Assembly: GCF_028330965.1 (NCBI RefSeq)
Contig: NZ_JAQMUB010000048.1
Span: 1-50,288 of the forward strand
Source: Oscillatoria sp. CS-180
GTDB lineage: Bacteria; Cyanobacteriota; Cyanobacteriia; Phormidesmidales; Phormidesmidaceae
Direction of reading: 5' to 3'
Length of the DNA stretch: 50,288 bases
Shown: positions 8,429 to 17,727 of the stretch, piece by piece
How positions within the stretch are numbered: position 1 is the first letter of the stretch
Layout: each line of letters begins with the position of its first letter
Translations under genes and position numbers: made by a program
Notes under the pieces: model-generated
What the model was told of the DNA's origin: nothing
What the model saw: the letters and a program-made list of their open reading frames with translations, nothing else
The model's database searches: none

Positions 8429-9037
8429 ATGATTGATCTCTACACGTTTACGACACCCAATGGCCGCAAACCCGTCATTCTGCTTGAGGAAATACAGTTG
8501 CCCTACACCGTGAAGATGGTGGATATCTCTAAGGATGAGCAGTTTTCGCCTGAGTTCGTAGCGCTTAATCCTAACAGCAAGATCCCAGTGATTGTGGATA
8601 CCGAAACCGACATCACTGTTTTTGAATCAGGGGCGATTTTGATTTATCTGGCAGAGAAGACGGGCAGCGAATTGTGGCCGCAGGCCATGAAGCCTCGGAT
8701 GCAGGTACTGGAATGGTTGATGTTTCAGATGGCGAGTGTCGGGCCTATGATGGGGCAGCACAGCCACTTCAAGCGGTCTGCGCCCGACAATGAGTATGGC
8801 ATCAAGCGCTATCGTACTGAAACGCTGCGACTGTTTTCCGTCATGGATAGGCAGTTGAGCCAACACGACTATCTTGCAGGTAAGGCTTATTCCATTGCCG
8901 ATATTGCGACCTATCCTTGGGTAATGACCTATGATTTTCAGGGACTTACTCTCGATGAGCATCCCAATCTGAAGCGCTGGACTGAAACGTTGGGACAACG
9001 TCCGGCCATTCAAACTGGCATGGCTTTGAAGAAGTAA
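8429..9037 (+). CDS. Glutathione S-transferase family protein (YfcG/Nu-like)
   Basis: A 202-residue cytosolic GST. The N-terminal thioredoxin-fold domain (about 1-80) begins MIDLYTFTTPNGRKPVILLE, with the TPNGRK stretch typical of the Nu class (E. coli YfcG, YghU), and has NSKIPVIVD with the cis-proline and FESGAILIYLAEK, the glutathione gamma-glutamyl binding Glu-Ser pair. The helical C-terminal domain includes SIADIATYPWV, the N-capping box of GSTs. YfcG relatives act as disulfide-bond oxidoreductases; whether this one does is inferred from the N-terminal pattern. It is monocistronic, divergent from psaE across 290 bases. Confidence 0.93.
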   Translation: MIDLYTFTTPNGRKPVILLEEIQLPYTVKMVDISKDEQFSPEFVALNPNSKIPVIVDTETDITVFESGAILIYLAEKTGSELWPQAMKPRMQVLEWLMFQMASVGPMMGQHSHFKRSAPDNEYGIKRYRTETLRLFSVMDRQLSQHDYLAGKAYSIADIATYPWVMTYDFQGLTLDEHPNLKRWTETLGQRPAIQTGMALKK

Positions 9038-9101
9038 ACCATTCAAGACGGGTTTAGCCTAGATGTTGTTCTCATAGCGATGAACGATACCTAGTACACC
9101 A

Positions 9102-9222
9102 CGGCAGAAATAGACTCACCATTCAAAACCCTAGGAAAGCTTATCCGCCTTGGTTTTGTAGAGCTTTGCTCTTCTCACAGAGTATTCTCAATTTTGAATT
9201 TTGAATTCCGCGCAGCGGTACC
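9102..9222. repeat. Dispersed non-coding repeat B, copy 1 of 2
   Basis: About 121 bases that recur, same orientation and same length, at 43138-43258. Shared blocks include TCACCATTCAAAACCCT, GGAAAGCTTATC, TTTTGTAGAGCTTTGCTCTT and TTTGAATTCCGCG followed by AGCGGTAC. Differences are single-base changes with essentially no indels. It holds a small hairpin, AGAGC-TTT-GCTCT. It has no reading frame or transposase and no clear terminal repeats. Confidence 0.85.
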
Positions 9223-9471
9223 GGACTAACGGTTGATCAGCTCTATGCCCTGGGTTTGCTTATTCACAATTTTGGCTGTTGGATTAGCGAAAGCAGGCAT
9301 CGTAGGACTGACGATCCGAGCGTTTGTGGTGGCTCTACTGCTGAATGGCATGCACTGTGAGCAGTCTCCAGGAAGACAATATTACAGCCGATAAAGTGGT
9401 CGTTTTTGGTAATAGACCTTCTCCAAAAAAGTGAGTTTAGGTTAGAACTGCAAAGGTGAGTTGAGGGCATC
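9223..9471. other. Intergenic region with a doubtful short hydrophobic frame
   Basis: Between repeat B and the MscS gene an ATG frame at 9245-9394 (plus strand) would encode 49 residues with a hydrophobic centre (GIVGLTIRAFVVALLL). It has no ribosome-binding site, and I recognise no family; it may be a relic or chance. The region also carries the MscS promoter. Confidence 0.2.
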
Positions 9472-11106
9472 TTGAAAACGGCTGTTGAGGAGATAGATGC
9501 TTTGAGAAGTTACTGTTGGCTGAAGCATTGGCAACAAAAATTGCGATCGCTTAAAGGGCTACTTTTGGTGATCGCCTTCTGGCTATTGCTCACAAGTCCG
9601 AGCGCTTCCCAATTTCCCGCACTCAACGAGGCGCCTGTCGTTTTAGATGGCCGCCCAGTCTTTGAAGTAGCTCGCACAAATCAAGTTAATGCTGATGAGC
9701 GTGCTGAAACCATCAGCACGTCTTTGAAAGAGTTTTTGGCGTCCAACGACGAACTCATTGCGACAACAGATATCCGTAACAAGGCTCCCGTCATCCTGGT
9801 GAACGGGCGCTACCTAATGACCGTCACTCAAGATGATGCCGCACTCAATAATGCCGATTCGCCACGATCACAAGCAGCCGTATGGACCCAAGTCCTCAAT
9901 GAAGCTTTAGACGTTGCTCAGCAGGAGCGGAGTCGCGGTTTTCTGCGAGAGCGAATAGTCATTTCCATTAGCGTCCTGATTGTTGCGCTGATCCTCAACC
10001 GGGTAATGGGCTACGTTTGGCGGCGACTGCTACGGCCTTTGATCGAGAGCATAACGACCCCCCAGGATGATGGCAACACGCCACCCGTAGGACTCAATTT
10101 ACTGTTGTCTTCATTGCTGACGCTAGTTCGTCTATCTCTATGGTTTGGCGTTACGACTTATCTAACAAACTTGTTTCCGTTTACGCGCCGTGGCAGTTAT
10201 TTCCTGCGACGACAAGCATTAGTCGGATTTTTGGAACCCAATCTCCGGCTGGGACAAAACGAATTTTCACTGCTGAGCCTACTGATACTCTTCGGGCTTT
10301 TGCTAGGCATCGTTGTCGTTTCAGGCATCATTACTAACTTTTTGCGATCGCGCATCTTGCGTCTCACAGGGATTGATCGCGGTTCACGCGAGGCCATCTC
10401 TGTTCTAATTAAATACAGCCTGATCTTTGTCGGAGCAGTTGTGCTGTTGCAAATTTGGGGCCTTGATCTAAGTTCCCTAGCCCTGATTGCCAGTGCCCTG
10501 GGTGTGGGTGTGGGATTAGGTTTGCAAGGAATCGTCAAGGACTTTGGTAGCGGCTTAGTCCTAGTGTTTGAACGACCTATCCAAGTCGGTGACTTTGTTG
10601 CCTTTGGTGAATTTCAAGGCACCGTTGAGCGAATTGGTGCCCGCAGCACAGAAATTAAAACGCTGGATCAAATTTCGATCATCGTCCCTAATTCCCGTTT
10701 TTTAGATCAGGAAGTTATTAACTGGAGCCATCGCAACCCAGTTTCCCGTATTCGTTTACCCGTCGGTGTTGCCTACAGCTCTGATCCCAAAATAGTCAAA
10801 GACGTTCTGGTCGACGTCAGCTATCAGCATCCGCAAGTGCTGTCAACACCGCCACCGTTGGTATTCTTCAAGGGCTTTGGAGACAGTTCACTCGATTTTG
10901 AACTCCTCGTGTGGATTGCAGATCCGCCAAAGCAATTAGTCATCAAAAGTGATCTGTACTTTGCGATCGAGTCAGTCCTCCGAAGACATGAGATCGAGAT
11001 TCCGTTTCCCCAAAGAGATCTTCACGTCCGCAGCGGCAACTTACCCATCGATCTCTCAGACGGTAATTCAGGGTTATCAACCCCTTTTGCAGAAGACTCA
11101 AACTAA
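9472..11106 (+). CDS. Mechanosensitive ion channel, MscS family
   Basis: A 544-residue membrane channel. The N-terminus has a hydrophobic segment (LLLVIAFWLLLTSPSAS, about residues 30-47) that looks like a signal or anchor, followed by a ~110-residue periplasmic region and then membrane segments at about 160-175, 205-230, 265-290, 310-330 and the pore helix. The MscS core is clear: ALGVGVGLGLQGIVKDFGSG, then FERPIQVGDFV, the beta domain FQGTVERIGARSTEIKTLDQ and IIVPNSRFLDQEVINWSHRN. The start is a TTG at 9472 with GAGGG four bases upstream; a downstream TTG is possible. Cyanobacterial homologues of this layout release solutes on osmotic down-shock. A repeat hairpin follows the stop codon. Confidence 0.93.
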   Translation: MKTAVEEIDALRSYCWLKHWQQKLRSLKGLLLVIAFWLLLTSPSASQFPALNEAPVVLDGRPVFEVARTNQVNADERAETISTSLKEFLASNDELIATTDIRNKAPVILVNGRYLMTVTQDDAALNNADSPRSQAAVWTQVLNEALDVAQQERSRGFLRERIVISISVLIVALILNRVMGYVWRRLLRPLIESITTPQDDGNTPPVGLNLLLSSLLTLVRLSLWFGVTTYLTNLFPFTRRGSYFLRRQALVGFLEPNLRLGQNEFSLLSLLILFGLLLGIVVVSGIITNFLRSRILRLTGIDRGSREAISVLIKYSLIFVGAVVLLQIWGLDLSSLALIASALGVGVGLGLQGIVKDFGSGLVLVFERPIQVGDFVAFGEFQGTVERIGARSTEIKTLDQISIIVPNSRFLDQEVINWSHRNPVSRIRLPVGVAYSSDPKIVKDVLVDVSYQHPQVLSTPPPLVFFKGFGDSSLDFELLVWIADPPKQLVIKSDLYFAIESVLRRHEIEIPFPQRDLHVRSGNLPIDLSDGNSGLSTPFAEDSN

Positions 11107-11110
11107 CCCT

Positions 11111-11147
11111 ATAGCCGTCGCCTCTTCCGTCAGGACAAGACGGCTAT
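11111..11147. repeat. Dispersed repeat A, copy 1 (hairpin core)
   Basis: A perfect 9-bp inverted repeat, ATAGCCGTC and GACGGCTAT, separated by 19 bases that include TTCCGTCAGGAC. It lies 4 bases after the MscS stop, in the gap before the convergent histidine kinase. The same core (TAGCCGTCGC, TTCCGT, AGGAC, AGACGG) recurs at 39887 and, more decayed, at 32388. Its position suggests a role at the mscS 3' end, but there is no T-run. Confidence 0.75.
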
Positions 11148-11175
11148 ACCTGATGCAGCAACGCGCCTGACAACA

Positions 11176-13449
11176 TCAGAGCGCTAACGTCATATCCGTC
11201 GGCAGCGTCACCATAAAAGAGGTCTTTGATGACTTGCTCACAACTTCAATATGGCCCCCAATATGCCACAGCAGCTTTTGCACAAGCGCCAATCCCAGCC
11301 CAGTTCCCCCTTGCTTCCAGGGATCAGAGCTAGGCACTCGGTAAAACTTGTCAAAAATTCGAGGTAGCTCTGCGGGTGAAATTTCAACACCGGAGTTGGA
11401 GACTGTAATGTTGACCTGATCCTCCTGTTCCACCACCGCAGTTACCGAAATTGCTGATCCCGGCGGCGTATACTTGCAAGCATTGTTCAACAACTCCACA
11501 AAAATCCTTTCTAAGCTTGCTTGATCGCTCACCACTTGCGGCAGTTCGTCGGGCAGATGAATTGACAATACTTGCTCGCGACTTTGCGCTCGCTCGTGAA
11601 ACCCATTGACAATGCCAACCAACCAGCTTTGTAAATTGATCCGCTGGGGAGTGATGGGATGATTGCCGCCGTCCAAGCGCTGTAAATCCAGCAAATCATT
11701 GATCAAGCTAATCTCTCGTTCACACTCCTCCCTCAAGACTTGGTAATAGCGAGCAACGCGATTTTGGCTCACTTTGGGCTTTTGGAGTTCATCGTTAAGA
11801 TTAAGCTCTTGATTGAGGGTGACGCCAAGGAGCTGTAGCGCAACTCGCATACTGGTAACGGGGGTCCGCAGCTCATGGGAAACCGTACTCAAAAAGTCGT
11901 CCTTCAGGTGGTTAAGTCGCTCTAGTTCCTTCACCTGAGCTTGGGCTGCTTGATAAAGTCGAGCTTGACGAATCGCGATCGCACATTGATTAGCAACCTG
12001 CTGGACTAAGCGAATCTCCTGTTCTTCGAACTCATAATCCTTCTCGTTGATCAGCCAGAGATCGCCCAAGACGCCCCGATCATCTCGGATCGGGCAGGCA
12101 AACATCGCCACATGCCCACGCACAGGATTGGGTTCTTTGGAACAGAACTGAAAATATTGACCGTCTAACAGCTGATGGTAAACCTCGGGAAAGGCCTCCA
12201 TTTGCGCAACCCGTCCCTGATAGGGTGGCAAGGACTCGTTGTATTCGTAATAAATCGTGGAAGTTCCCTGTTCCAAATCATATAAAGCCGTGTTGGATCC
12301 CTTTGCTCCCAAGACTCCGGTCAGTTCCTCAACGGCTGTTTGCAAAATTTGAGATTCGTCCAGGCTATCGCGCACGCGATCAGTAATGCGTTTGAGCGTC
12401 GCTTCAAAGTCCAAGGCTTGCTGTAGCTGCCGCGTACGCTGTTCTACCTGAGTTTCCAGTTCGGCATTCAGTTTACGCACCTGAGTATAGAGATCGGCCT
12501 GGGCGATCGCGCTCCCAACCTGAGTAGCCACATCGCGTAGAGCCTCCACTTCCCACTGTCGCCAGGGTCGTGGATGACTACAGTCGTGAACACAGATCAA
12601 TCCCAACAAAGTTGTTTCCTGCACCACGGGGATCGCAATGTGAGATTGAACATTAACTGCCTTTAAGTAAACACGCTGCTCGTCAGGCAGGTCGCAGTTG
12701 TCCAGGTCTTCAGCAATTTGAATATGGCCATGGCGATATTCGTCGAGCTGGGAAGCATCAAAACAGGTTTGGTCCAGCAAAATGCCTTTCAAAGAATACT
12801 GATCATCCGCAACGGCTTCGGCAATCACGCCTGTGCGACTGGGCCGTAGGCTGTAAAACAGCACCCGATCCGCCTCCAAAAACCGCCGCAGCTCTTCCAT
12901 GCTGCACTCTAGTAGGTTTTCAGGGCGAATGGACTGTAACAGGTGCTTGGCGATCGCTCCTAGCAGGCGCTCTCTACGAGATTCCTGTTGCAACCGCTGT
13001 TCAGCTTCCACACGACGGGTAATGTCTCGTAGGACGTGAGTCATGAGGAGAGATTGTCCCTGTTCAGCCTGCACGCTGATTTTGACGGACAAAATACGAA
13101 CCTCATCTTTCCCGTTTCGTAGGGCAATCTCTTGCTCCTGACCCGTTTGGGTGGTAAAAGCTTGCTGCTGCAATTGCTTCAGCGTGTCTAGACCCGATTT
13201 AGCGAGCAATGCATTGTCCTGCTGCCCGAGCAAACTGTCTCGGGAACAACCCAATAGATTGCAACAGGCATCGTTTGCGTATACCCAGGCCCCACGAATA
13301 TCCGTGACAAAAACCGGGTCAGCGATGGTATCCAAAATTGTCGGCGGTGCTGGCAGGGGATCAGACACTTTCCTCAATGGTGAAATAGATTTCACAGTAA
13401 TAATCTTTGGGCCATTCCCGGTAAAGGACTGAACAACAGTTGTAGTCAC
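11176..13449 (-). CDS. Hybrid-less sensor histidine kinase with PAS and two GAF domains
   Basis: A soluble 757-residue kinase; start GTG at 13449. Domains in order: PAS at about residues 36-145 (ILDTIADPVFVTDIRGAWVY), GAF1 at 160-320, coiled coil, GAF2 at 355-500, a HisKA dimer domain with the phospho-acceptor histidine in FLSTVSHELRTPVTS at about 525, and a HATPase_c domain with LNNACKYTPPG, ISPAELPRIFDKFYR and GGTGLGLALVQKLL. There are no membrane segments or receiver. GAF1 has a Cys-Phe pair (LDQTCFDASQ) where some cyanobacteriochromes have DxCF, but the usual second Cys-His is absent, so bilin binding is doubtful. No response regulator gene is adjacent, so it is an orphan kinase. It converges on mscS. 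Confidence 0.93.
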   Translation of the reverse strand: MTTTVVQSFTGNGPKIITVKSISPLRKVSDPLPAPPTILDTIADPVFVTDIRGAWVYANDACCNLLGCSRDSLLGQQDNALLAKSGLDTLKQLQQQAFTTQTGQEQEIALRNGKDEVRILSVKISVQAEQGQSLLMTHVLRDITRRVEAEQRLQQESRRERLLGAIAKHLLQSIRPENLLECSMEELRRFLEADRVLFYSLRPSRTGVIAEAVADDQYSLKGILLDQTCFDASQLDEYRHGHIQIAEDLDNCDLPDEQRVYLKAVNVQSHIAIPVVQETTLLGLICVHDCSHPRPWRQWEVEALRDVATQVGSAIAQADLYTQVRKLNAELETQVEQRTRQLQQALDFEATLKRITDRVRDSLDESQILQTAVEELTGVLGAKGSNTALYDLEQGTSTIYYEYNESLPPYQGRVAQMEAFPEVYHQLLDGQYFQFCSKEPNPVRGHVAMFACPIRDDRGVLGDLWLINEKDYEFEEQEIRLVQQVANQCAIAIRQARLYQAAQAQVKELERLNHLKDDFLSTVSHELRTPVTSMRVALQLLGVTLNQELNLNDELQKPKVSQNRVARYYQVLREECEREISLINDLLDLQRLDGGNHPITPQRINLQSWLVGIVNGFHERAQSREQVLSIHLPDELPQVVSDQASLERIFVELLNNACKYTPPGSAISVTAVVEQEDQVNITVSNSGVEISPAELPRIFDKFYRVPSSDPWKQGGTGLGLALVQKLLWHIGGHIEVVSKSSKTSFMVTLPTDMTLAL

Positions 13450-14221
13450 GGAAACCGATGCAGAAGGCTGAGGGGAGGCTTTGAGAGGCTGCTTCTAGGT
13501 GAGATTTATCAATCCCAGACTACAAATTTCAAACGAGTTTAGAGAGCTAGATAGAAATGAGGGTTATCCACTATGGGTAGGGGGCTAGTTATTTAGGAGC
13601 AGGACTGTCCCTCACAAACGAAATTCAAACTGCCTAACAAGGCATATCCTAAGGGTAATTACAGAGAAAGACCAAAAGGTCTGAGACTAACATCTTTACT
13701 GTAAGAATACGGACTTTTCACCGATAAGCATCAGGGAATTTCATAATAAATGCATTGCTCCTCGTCAAAACCACATAATCACTATTCCCTGTTTTTGAGG
13801 AAAACACTCAATCAGACTTGATTTTTGTCATGGGTCTTGCATGAGAGGGAGACAAAGAGCATATCCCTTGCAACCCTCACTTTACATCTCTTCCCAAGCT
13901 TACGAGAAGAGGAATAAGAGGGCGATACAGGGGAATTGCAAACTTGACATACTCTTTGGAAAAACATCCTACCTGTTGAGTCAAGCCCCATCGCAAAAAT
14001 TAGGGGACAAAGGGTTAGACAGTGAGAACAGTTCCTTATTACCACTTGGTCTACAACCTGCTCAAAGAGGTGCTGAGCCACACTCTGGGTAGATTGATCA
14101 ACACAGCTGCACTGTCAGATCACGTCTTTTTACAGCCTGAATTTTTTTTCAGCTTGAATTCAGGTAGAGCACGAGCTGACTCGCGATGCTAAGACCATCG
14201 CTCACTTGAGGCAGTCAACCC
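13450..14221. other. Intergenic region with small inverted repeats
   Basis: About 770 bases with no convincing gene; the short frames on both strands at 13812-14092 lie over each other and match nothing. Structures seen: AGACC-AAAA-GGTCT at 13670-13683; CCTC...AAAAC paired with GTTTT...GAGG at 13760-13800; and CCTGAATT-N13-AATTCAGG, a perfect 8-bp dyad, at 14136-14164, 58 bases before the NADH dehydrogenase start and a possible operator or 5'-leader hairpin. Confidence 0.4.
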
Positions 14222-15538
14222 ATGCTCATTCCCTCCAGATTTTCAACGCCTTCAAGCGGTCCCCCCAGAGTCGTTATCGTAGGTGCCGGTTTTGGGGGCA
14301 TGCAGGTAGCCCAGTCTTTAGCCCACAGTGGCGCTGAGGTGTTGCTGGTCGATCGCAACAACTACAACACGTTTGTGCCGTTGCTATATCAGGTCGCAGC
14401 ATCTCAAATCGAACCTGAAAGTATTGCCTATCCCCTGCGAACGGTGGTGCGACGAACGGCTCTCACCCGCTTCTTGATGGCCGATGTAAAAAAAATTGAT
14501 TTTGAACATCAGGTCGTTGAGACGGTAAATTCGGTACTGCCCTATGACTATCTGGTGCTGGCAACAGGCAGTCAAACTCAATACCTGGGAGTACCTGGAG
14601 CCGCTGACCACGCCTTTCCGTTGAGAACGTTAGACCAGTCTGTAGCGCTGCGAAACCATATCCTGCAACGGTTTGAACAGGCTGAACAAGAGCCTGTTCA
14701 AACGCGACGGCAGCAGCTTCTGACCTTTGTGATAGTGGGCGGCGGACCCACAGGGGTTGAGATGGCGGGTACGCTGACAGAGCTACAGCGATCGCTCCGC
14801 CACGACTATCCCAATTTAGACTGGCGCGAAATGCAAATTGTGCTGGTGCAGTCGGGTAATAACTTATTGACTAACCTACCCGCACGACTAGGACACTACA
14901 CCACACGCAAGCTGCGTAAGCTTGGCGTCAAGGTTCATTTCCAAACCCGGGTAAACCGGATAACCGAACACTCGGTCGAATTTTCTGACGGCTCATTGCT
15001 GCCTGCTGGAACCGTGGTGTGGGCAGCAGGTTTAGAAGCGGCCCTGCCAACAGCAGAGACTGTTCCTGAAACGGCGGCTAAGCGCAAGCTGAAAGTTCAA
15101 TCGACCCTGCAACTCATCGACCGTGAAAACGTCTATGCCATCGGCGATTTGGCCTATGGTGAGCAAAACGGTAAACCCCTGACGGGTGTGGCCCCAGAAG
15201 CGTTACAGCAGGGCGTTGCCGTCGCTCGCAATATTCGTCGTCAGTTGCGTGGGCAAGCGCCGCAGCCGTTCCGCTATCTCAACAAAGGACGGCTGGCAAT
15301 CATTGGTGGCTACGCAGGCGTCGGCAAAATTGGTCCCATCTTGCTGACGGGATTTCTACCCTGGTTAATGTGGCTCAGCGTTCATTTGGTCTACCTACCC
15401 GGATTTCGTAATCGGTTGATGGTGCTGCTGAATTGGCTGCACGGCTACGGTCATGGCGATCGCCCCATTCGGCTTATTCTCACACCCAAAGCAGCCTTTT
15501 CAAGACCGTCCTCCCACACCCGTACCTGCACTAGCTAG
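14222..15538 (+). CDS. Type II NAD(P)H dehydrogenase (NDH-2), FAD/NAD-binding
   Basis: Single-subunit flavoenzyme that passes electrons from NAD(P)H to quinone without pumping protons. Of 438 residues, the first Rossmann fold (VVIVGAGFGGMQVAQSLAHS, residues 16-35) binds FAD and the second (TFVIVGGGPTGVEMAGTL, about 173-190) binds NAD(P)H. DYLVLATGSQ, VVWAAGLEA and NVYAIGDLAYGE mark the remaining FAD contacts. A hydrophobic C-terminal stretch (ILLTGFLPWLMWLSVHLVYL, about 380-400) probably anchors it to the membrane, as in NDH-2 enzymes. The N-terminal 15 residues are extra and disordered. It is followed after 280 bases by doxX on the same strand, probably a separate unit. Cyanobacterial NDH-2 proteins often serve redox sensing as much as respiration (general knowledge). 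Confidence 0.93.
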   Translation: MLIPSRFSTPSSGPPRVVIVGAGFGGMQVAQSLAHSGAEVLLVDRNNYNTFVPLLYQVAASQIEPESIAYPLRTVVRRTALTRFLMADVKKIDFEHQVVETVNSVLPYDYLVLATGSQTQYLGVPGAADHAFPLRTLDQSVALRNHILQRFEQAEQEPVQTRRQQLLTFVIVGGGPTGVEMAGTLTELQRSLRHDYPNLDWREMQIVLVQSGNNLLTNLPARLGHYTTRKLRKLGVKVHFQTRVNRITEHSVEFSDGSLLPAGTVVWAAGLEAALPTAETVPETAAKRKLKVQSTLQLIDRENVYAIGDLAYGEQNGKPLTGVAPEALQQGVAVARNIRRQLRGQAPQPFRYLNKGRLAIIGGYAGVGKIGPILLTGFLPWLMWLSVHLVYLPGFRNRLMVLLNWLHGYGHGDRPIRLILTPKAAFSRPSSHTRTCTS

Positions 15539-15817
15539 GGTGCGTCATCTATCGATTCCAGAAGCCTCGTGGCACAAGCACTATTGGCGTCCATCCTCCA
15601 TTGCTCAGCCCTCCGTTGGTCAGCTAGGGGCTAAAACCGCCTCTAAAATAGAGCATTTAAGCGCCAAATACCGATGACAGATCCTGGCTCCATTGCATCA
15701 AGTCTTAGGTACAAAGCCTGAGGTTTAGAGTGCTTTAATCTTTCCACCGACACGATGTTTTGACCGCAATTGTTACTCAATGTCTGACCCATCACCTAAC
15801 AGTTAGGAGAAAATTCC

Positions 15818-16252
15818 ATGCTTATACAAAAATACGTTCCACTAGTGGCCCGCACTGCGATCGCAATCATCTTTCTTCACAGCGGTATCGGCAAAATTTC
15901 TGACTTTTCGGGAACACAGCAGCAAATTGCAAATGCTGGCTTACCCCTAGCACCTTTAGTCACCCTTTCCACTATTGCTTTTGTCTTTCTGGGTAGCATC
16001 TCGCTCATTCTGGGATACAAAGCTCGCATCGGTGCCGGTCTACTCCTAGCGTTTTTGATTCCGGCTACGCTCGTGTTTCACAATCCCATTGTGGATCCCT
16101 CACAGCTTATCCAGTTCTTGAAAAATCTAGCCATTATTGGTGGCTTACTGATGGTGGTAGCCTACGGATCAGGGCCTGTAAGCCTGAGTCGTTCCACCGT
16201 TGCCCCCGCTTATTACACTGAGCTTCACGAACAGGAGGAAGTCCTGCGATGA
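15818..16252 (+). CDS. DoxX family membrane protein
   Basis: A 144-residue protein with four hydrophobic helices: 8-25 (ARTAIAIIFLHSGIGKI), 45-65, 70-90 and 103-122. The helix 1 pattern with a glycine-rich HSGIGKISDF followed by a Gln-rich loop matches the DoxX/YphA family. Members have been tied to thiosulfate or quinone redox chemistry, but most, including this one, have no proved reaction. AGGAG lies about 11 bases upstream of the ATG. The stop overlaps the start of the downstream histidine kinase gene by four bases (ATGA), so these form an operon with the response regulator. The operon suggests that DoxX is either regulated with or a co-sensor for the two-component pair. Confidence 0.88.
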   Translation: MLIQKYVPLVARTAIAIIFLHSGIGKISDFSGTQQQIANAGLPLAPLVTLSTIAFVFLGSISLILGYKARIGAGLLLAFLIPATLVFHNPIVDPSQLIQFLKNLAIIGGLLMVVAYGSGPVSLSRSTVAPAYYTELHEQEEVLR

Positions 16253-17727
16253 AATACCTGTCTGAGTGGTTGATGTCTTTTGGGAGCTTTCGTATTCGCC
16301 TATTGGCCTGGTACTTTTTGCTTGCCGTTTCGACTACGGGCATAGCAGTCTGGGTAACGCGGCAAATCTACTGCGATCGCCTGTTTGAGCAAGCCGACGC
16401 CGCTTTAGCCGAAGAGGTACAGCGGTTTCAGCAAACAGCTGAGCCATTAACCACTCAGCAGCCCACCCAGCAGGACGTCGCAGCCCTATTTGACCAAATT
16501 GTCGACAATCATATTCCCGCTGAAGATGAATCGGTGCTCACCTTTATTGACGGACAGTTTTATCGAGCGAGTGAGTCCTTACCGGATTGGCTAGCCCAAG
16601 AGCCAACCCTGAAGGCGACCTGGGCCAGTTTGGCAGCGCCTCAACAAGAGCGCTTACAAGGGGAGCATCGAAACATTGCCTACGCTGCTGAGCCGCTAGT
16701 GATCGATCATGAAGTCAGAGGGGTTTTTGTTGCGATCGAAGATCAAACGATTGCCTACCAGTCGGGAACAGGGGCCATTGGGCTGGTCCTCAAGGTTTCG
16801 ACCGCCGTACTGGGTGTCTTCTTCTTGATTGCCTGGGTTACAGCAGGACGGCTATTGAGACCGTTGCGGCTGATGAACCAAACGGCCCGCCAGATCACAG
16901 AATTTGACATGACTCAGCGCATTCCAATTCAAGGCTCTGACGAAATTACAGCCGTGACAGCGACCTTCAACGATATGCTCGATCGCCTGCAAAATGCTTT
17001 CGATGAGCAGCAAGAGTTTCTTAAAGACGTGAGTCATGAGCTACGGACACCAATTACGGTCATTCAGGGACAACTTGAAATCCTGGCCTACCGTCCTGAA
17101 AAACAGGCCGAAACCATTACGCTGATCACCTATGAACTACAGCAGATGAATCGCCTGGTGAATGACCTGCTGCTACTTGCAAAAGCCGAGCGTCCTGATT
17201 TTCTTATCTTGCAGCCAGAAGATCTAGATTGGCTGACGGAGGAGCTTTATCTAAAAGCGCGATCGCTGAATCCTGATCGCGACTGGCGGCTAGAAGCGAA
17301 GGGGCTTTATCCAGTCACTATTGATCGTCAGCGCTTTTCTCAGGCAGTGATGAATTTGCTGCAAAACGCCGTGCGTCATACTCGATCCGGAGACGTCATT
17401 GCTTTGGGATCTGCCGTCGTCGGGGATGAGTTTCGGGTATGGGTACGCGATGCTGGTGAAGGTATCGCCCCTGAGGACCAGACTCGCATTTTTGAACGTT
17501 TTACTCGGGCTACCGACAACAACCGTCAGTTCGAAGGGGTTGGACTAGGGCTATCGATTGTGACTGCAATCGTTGCTGCCCACGGTGGTCGAGTCGAGCT
17601 ATCCAGTACGCTTGGCAAAGGGTCCACATTCACTCTGATTTTGCCCCTTGAACCACCCGTTTTACCGTTTGAATCGTTGACCCATGAATCGCATTCTTAT
17701 CGCGGAAGACAATCCGCATATCGTTGA
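16249..17727 (+). CDS. Transmembrane sensor histidine kinase
   Basis: A 492-residue classical kinase. Membrane helices at about 17-37 (LLAWYFLLAVSTTGIAVWV) and 178-200 (GLVLKVSTAVLGVFFLIAWV) enclose a ~140-residue periplasmic sensor region with no recognised fold. A HAMP linker follows (RLLRPLRLMNQTARQITE), then HisKA with the acceptor His in FLKDVSHELRTPITVIQGQL (about residue 263), and HATPase with NLLQNAVRHTRSG, DAGEGIAPEDQTRIFERF and GVGLGLSIVTAIVAAHGG. It starts in an ATGA overlap with doxX, and its last 44 bases overlap the start of the response regulator gene in another frame. The stimulus is unknown. Confidence 0.95.
   Translation: MKYLSEWLMSFGSFRIRLLAWYFLLAVSTTGIAVWVTRQIYCDRLFEQADAALAEEVQRFQQTAEPLTTQQPTQQDVAALFDQIVDNHIPAEDESVLTFIDGQFYRASESLPDWLAQEPTLKATWASLAAPQQERLQGEHRNIAYAAEPLVIDHEVRGVFVAIEDQTIAYQSGTGAIGLVLKVSTAVLGVFFLIAWVTAGRLLRPLRLMNQTARQITEFDMTQRIPIQGSDEITAVTATFNDMLDRLQNAFDEQQEFLKDVSHELRTPITVIQGQLEILAYRPEKQAETITLITYELQQMNRLVNDLLLLAKAERPDFLILQPEDLDWLTEELYLKARSLNPDRDWRLEAKGLYPVTIDRQRFSQAVMNLLQNAVRHTRSGDVIALGSAVVGDEFRVWVRDAGEGIAPEDQTRIFERFTRATDNNRQFEGVGLGLSIVTAIVAAHGGRVELSSTLGKGSTFTLILPLEPPVLPFESLTHESHSYRGRQSAYR

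Noticed and set aside
9245-9394. A 49-codon hydrophobic frame as a small photosystem or cytochrome subunit
   Set aside because: It does not match PetN, PetM, PetG, PsbM or similar subunits and has no ribosome-binding site; kept only as a doubtful note.
13812-14092. Two small overlapping frames on opposite strands
   Set aside because: They occupy the same bases, lack ribosome-binding sites and resemble nothing; random open frames.
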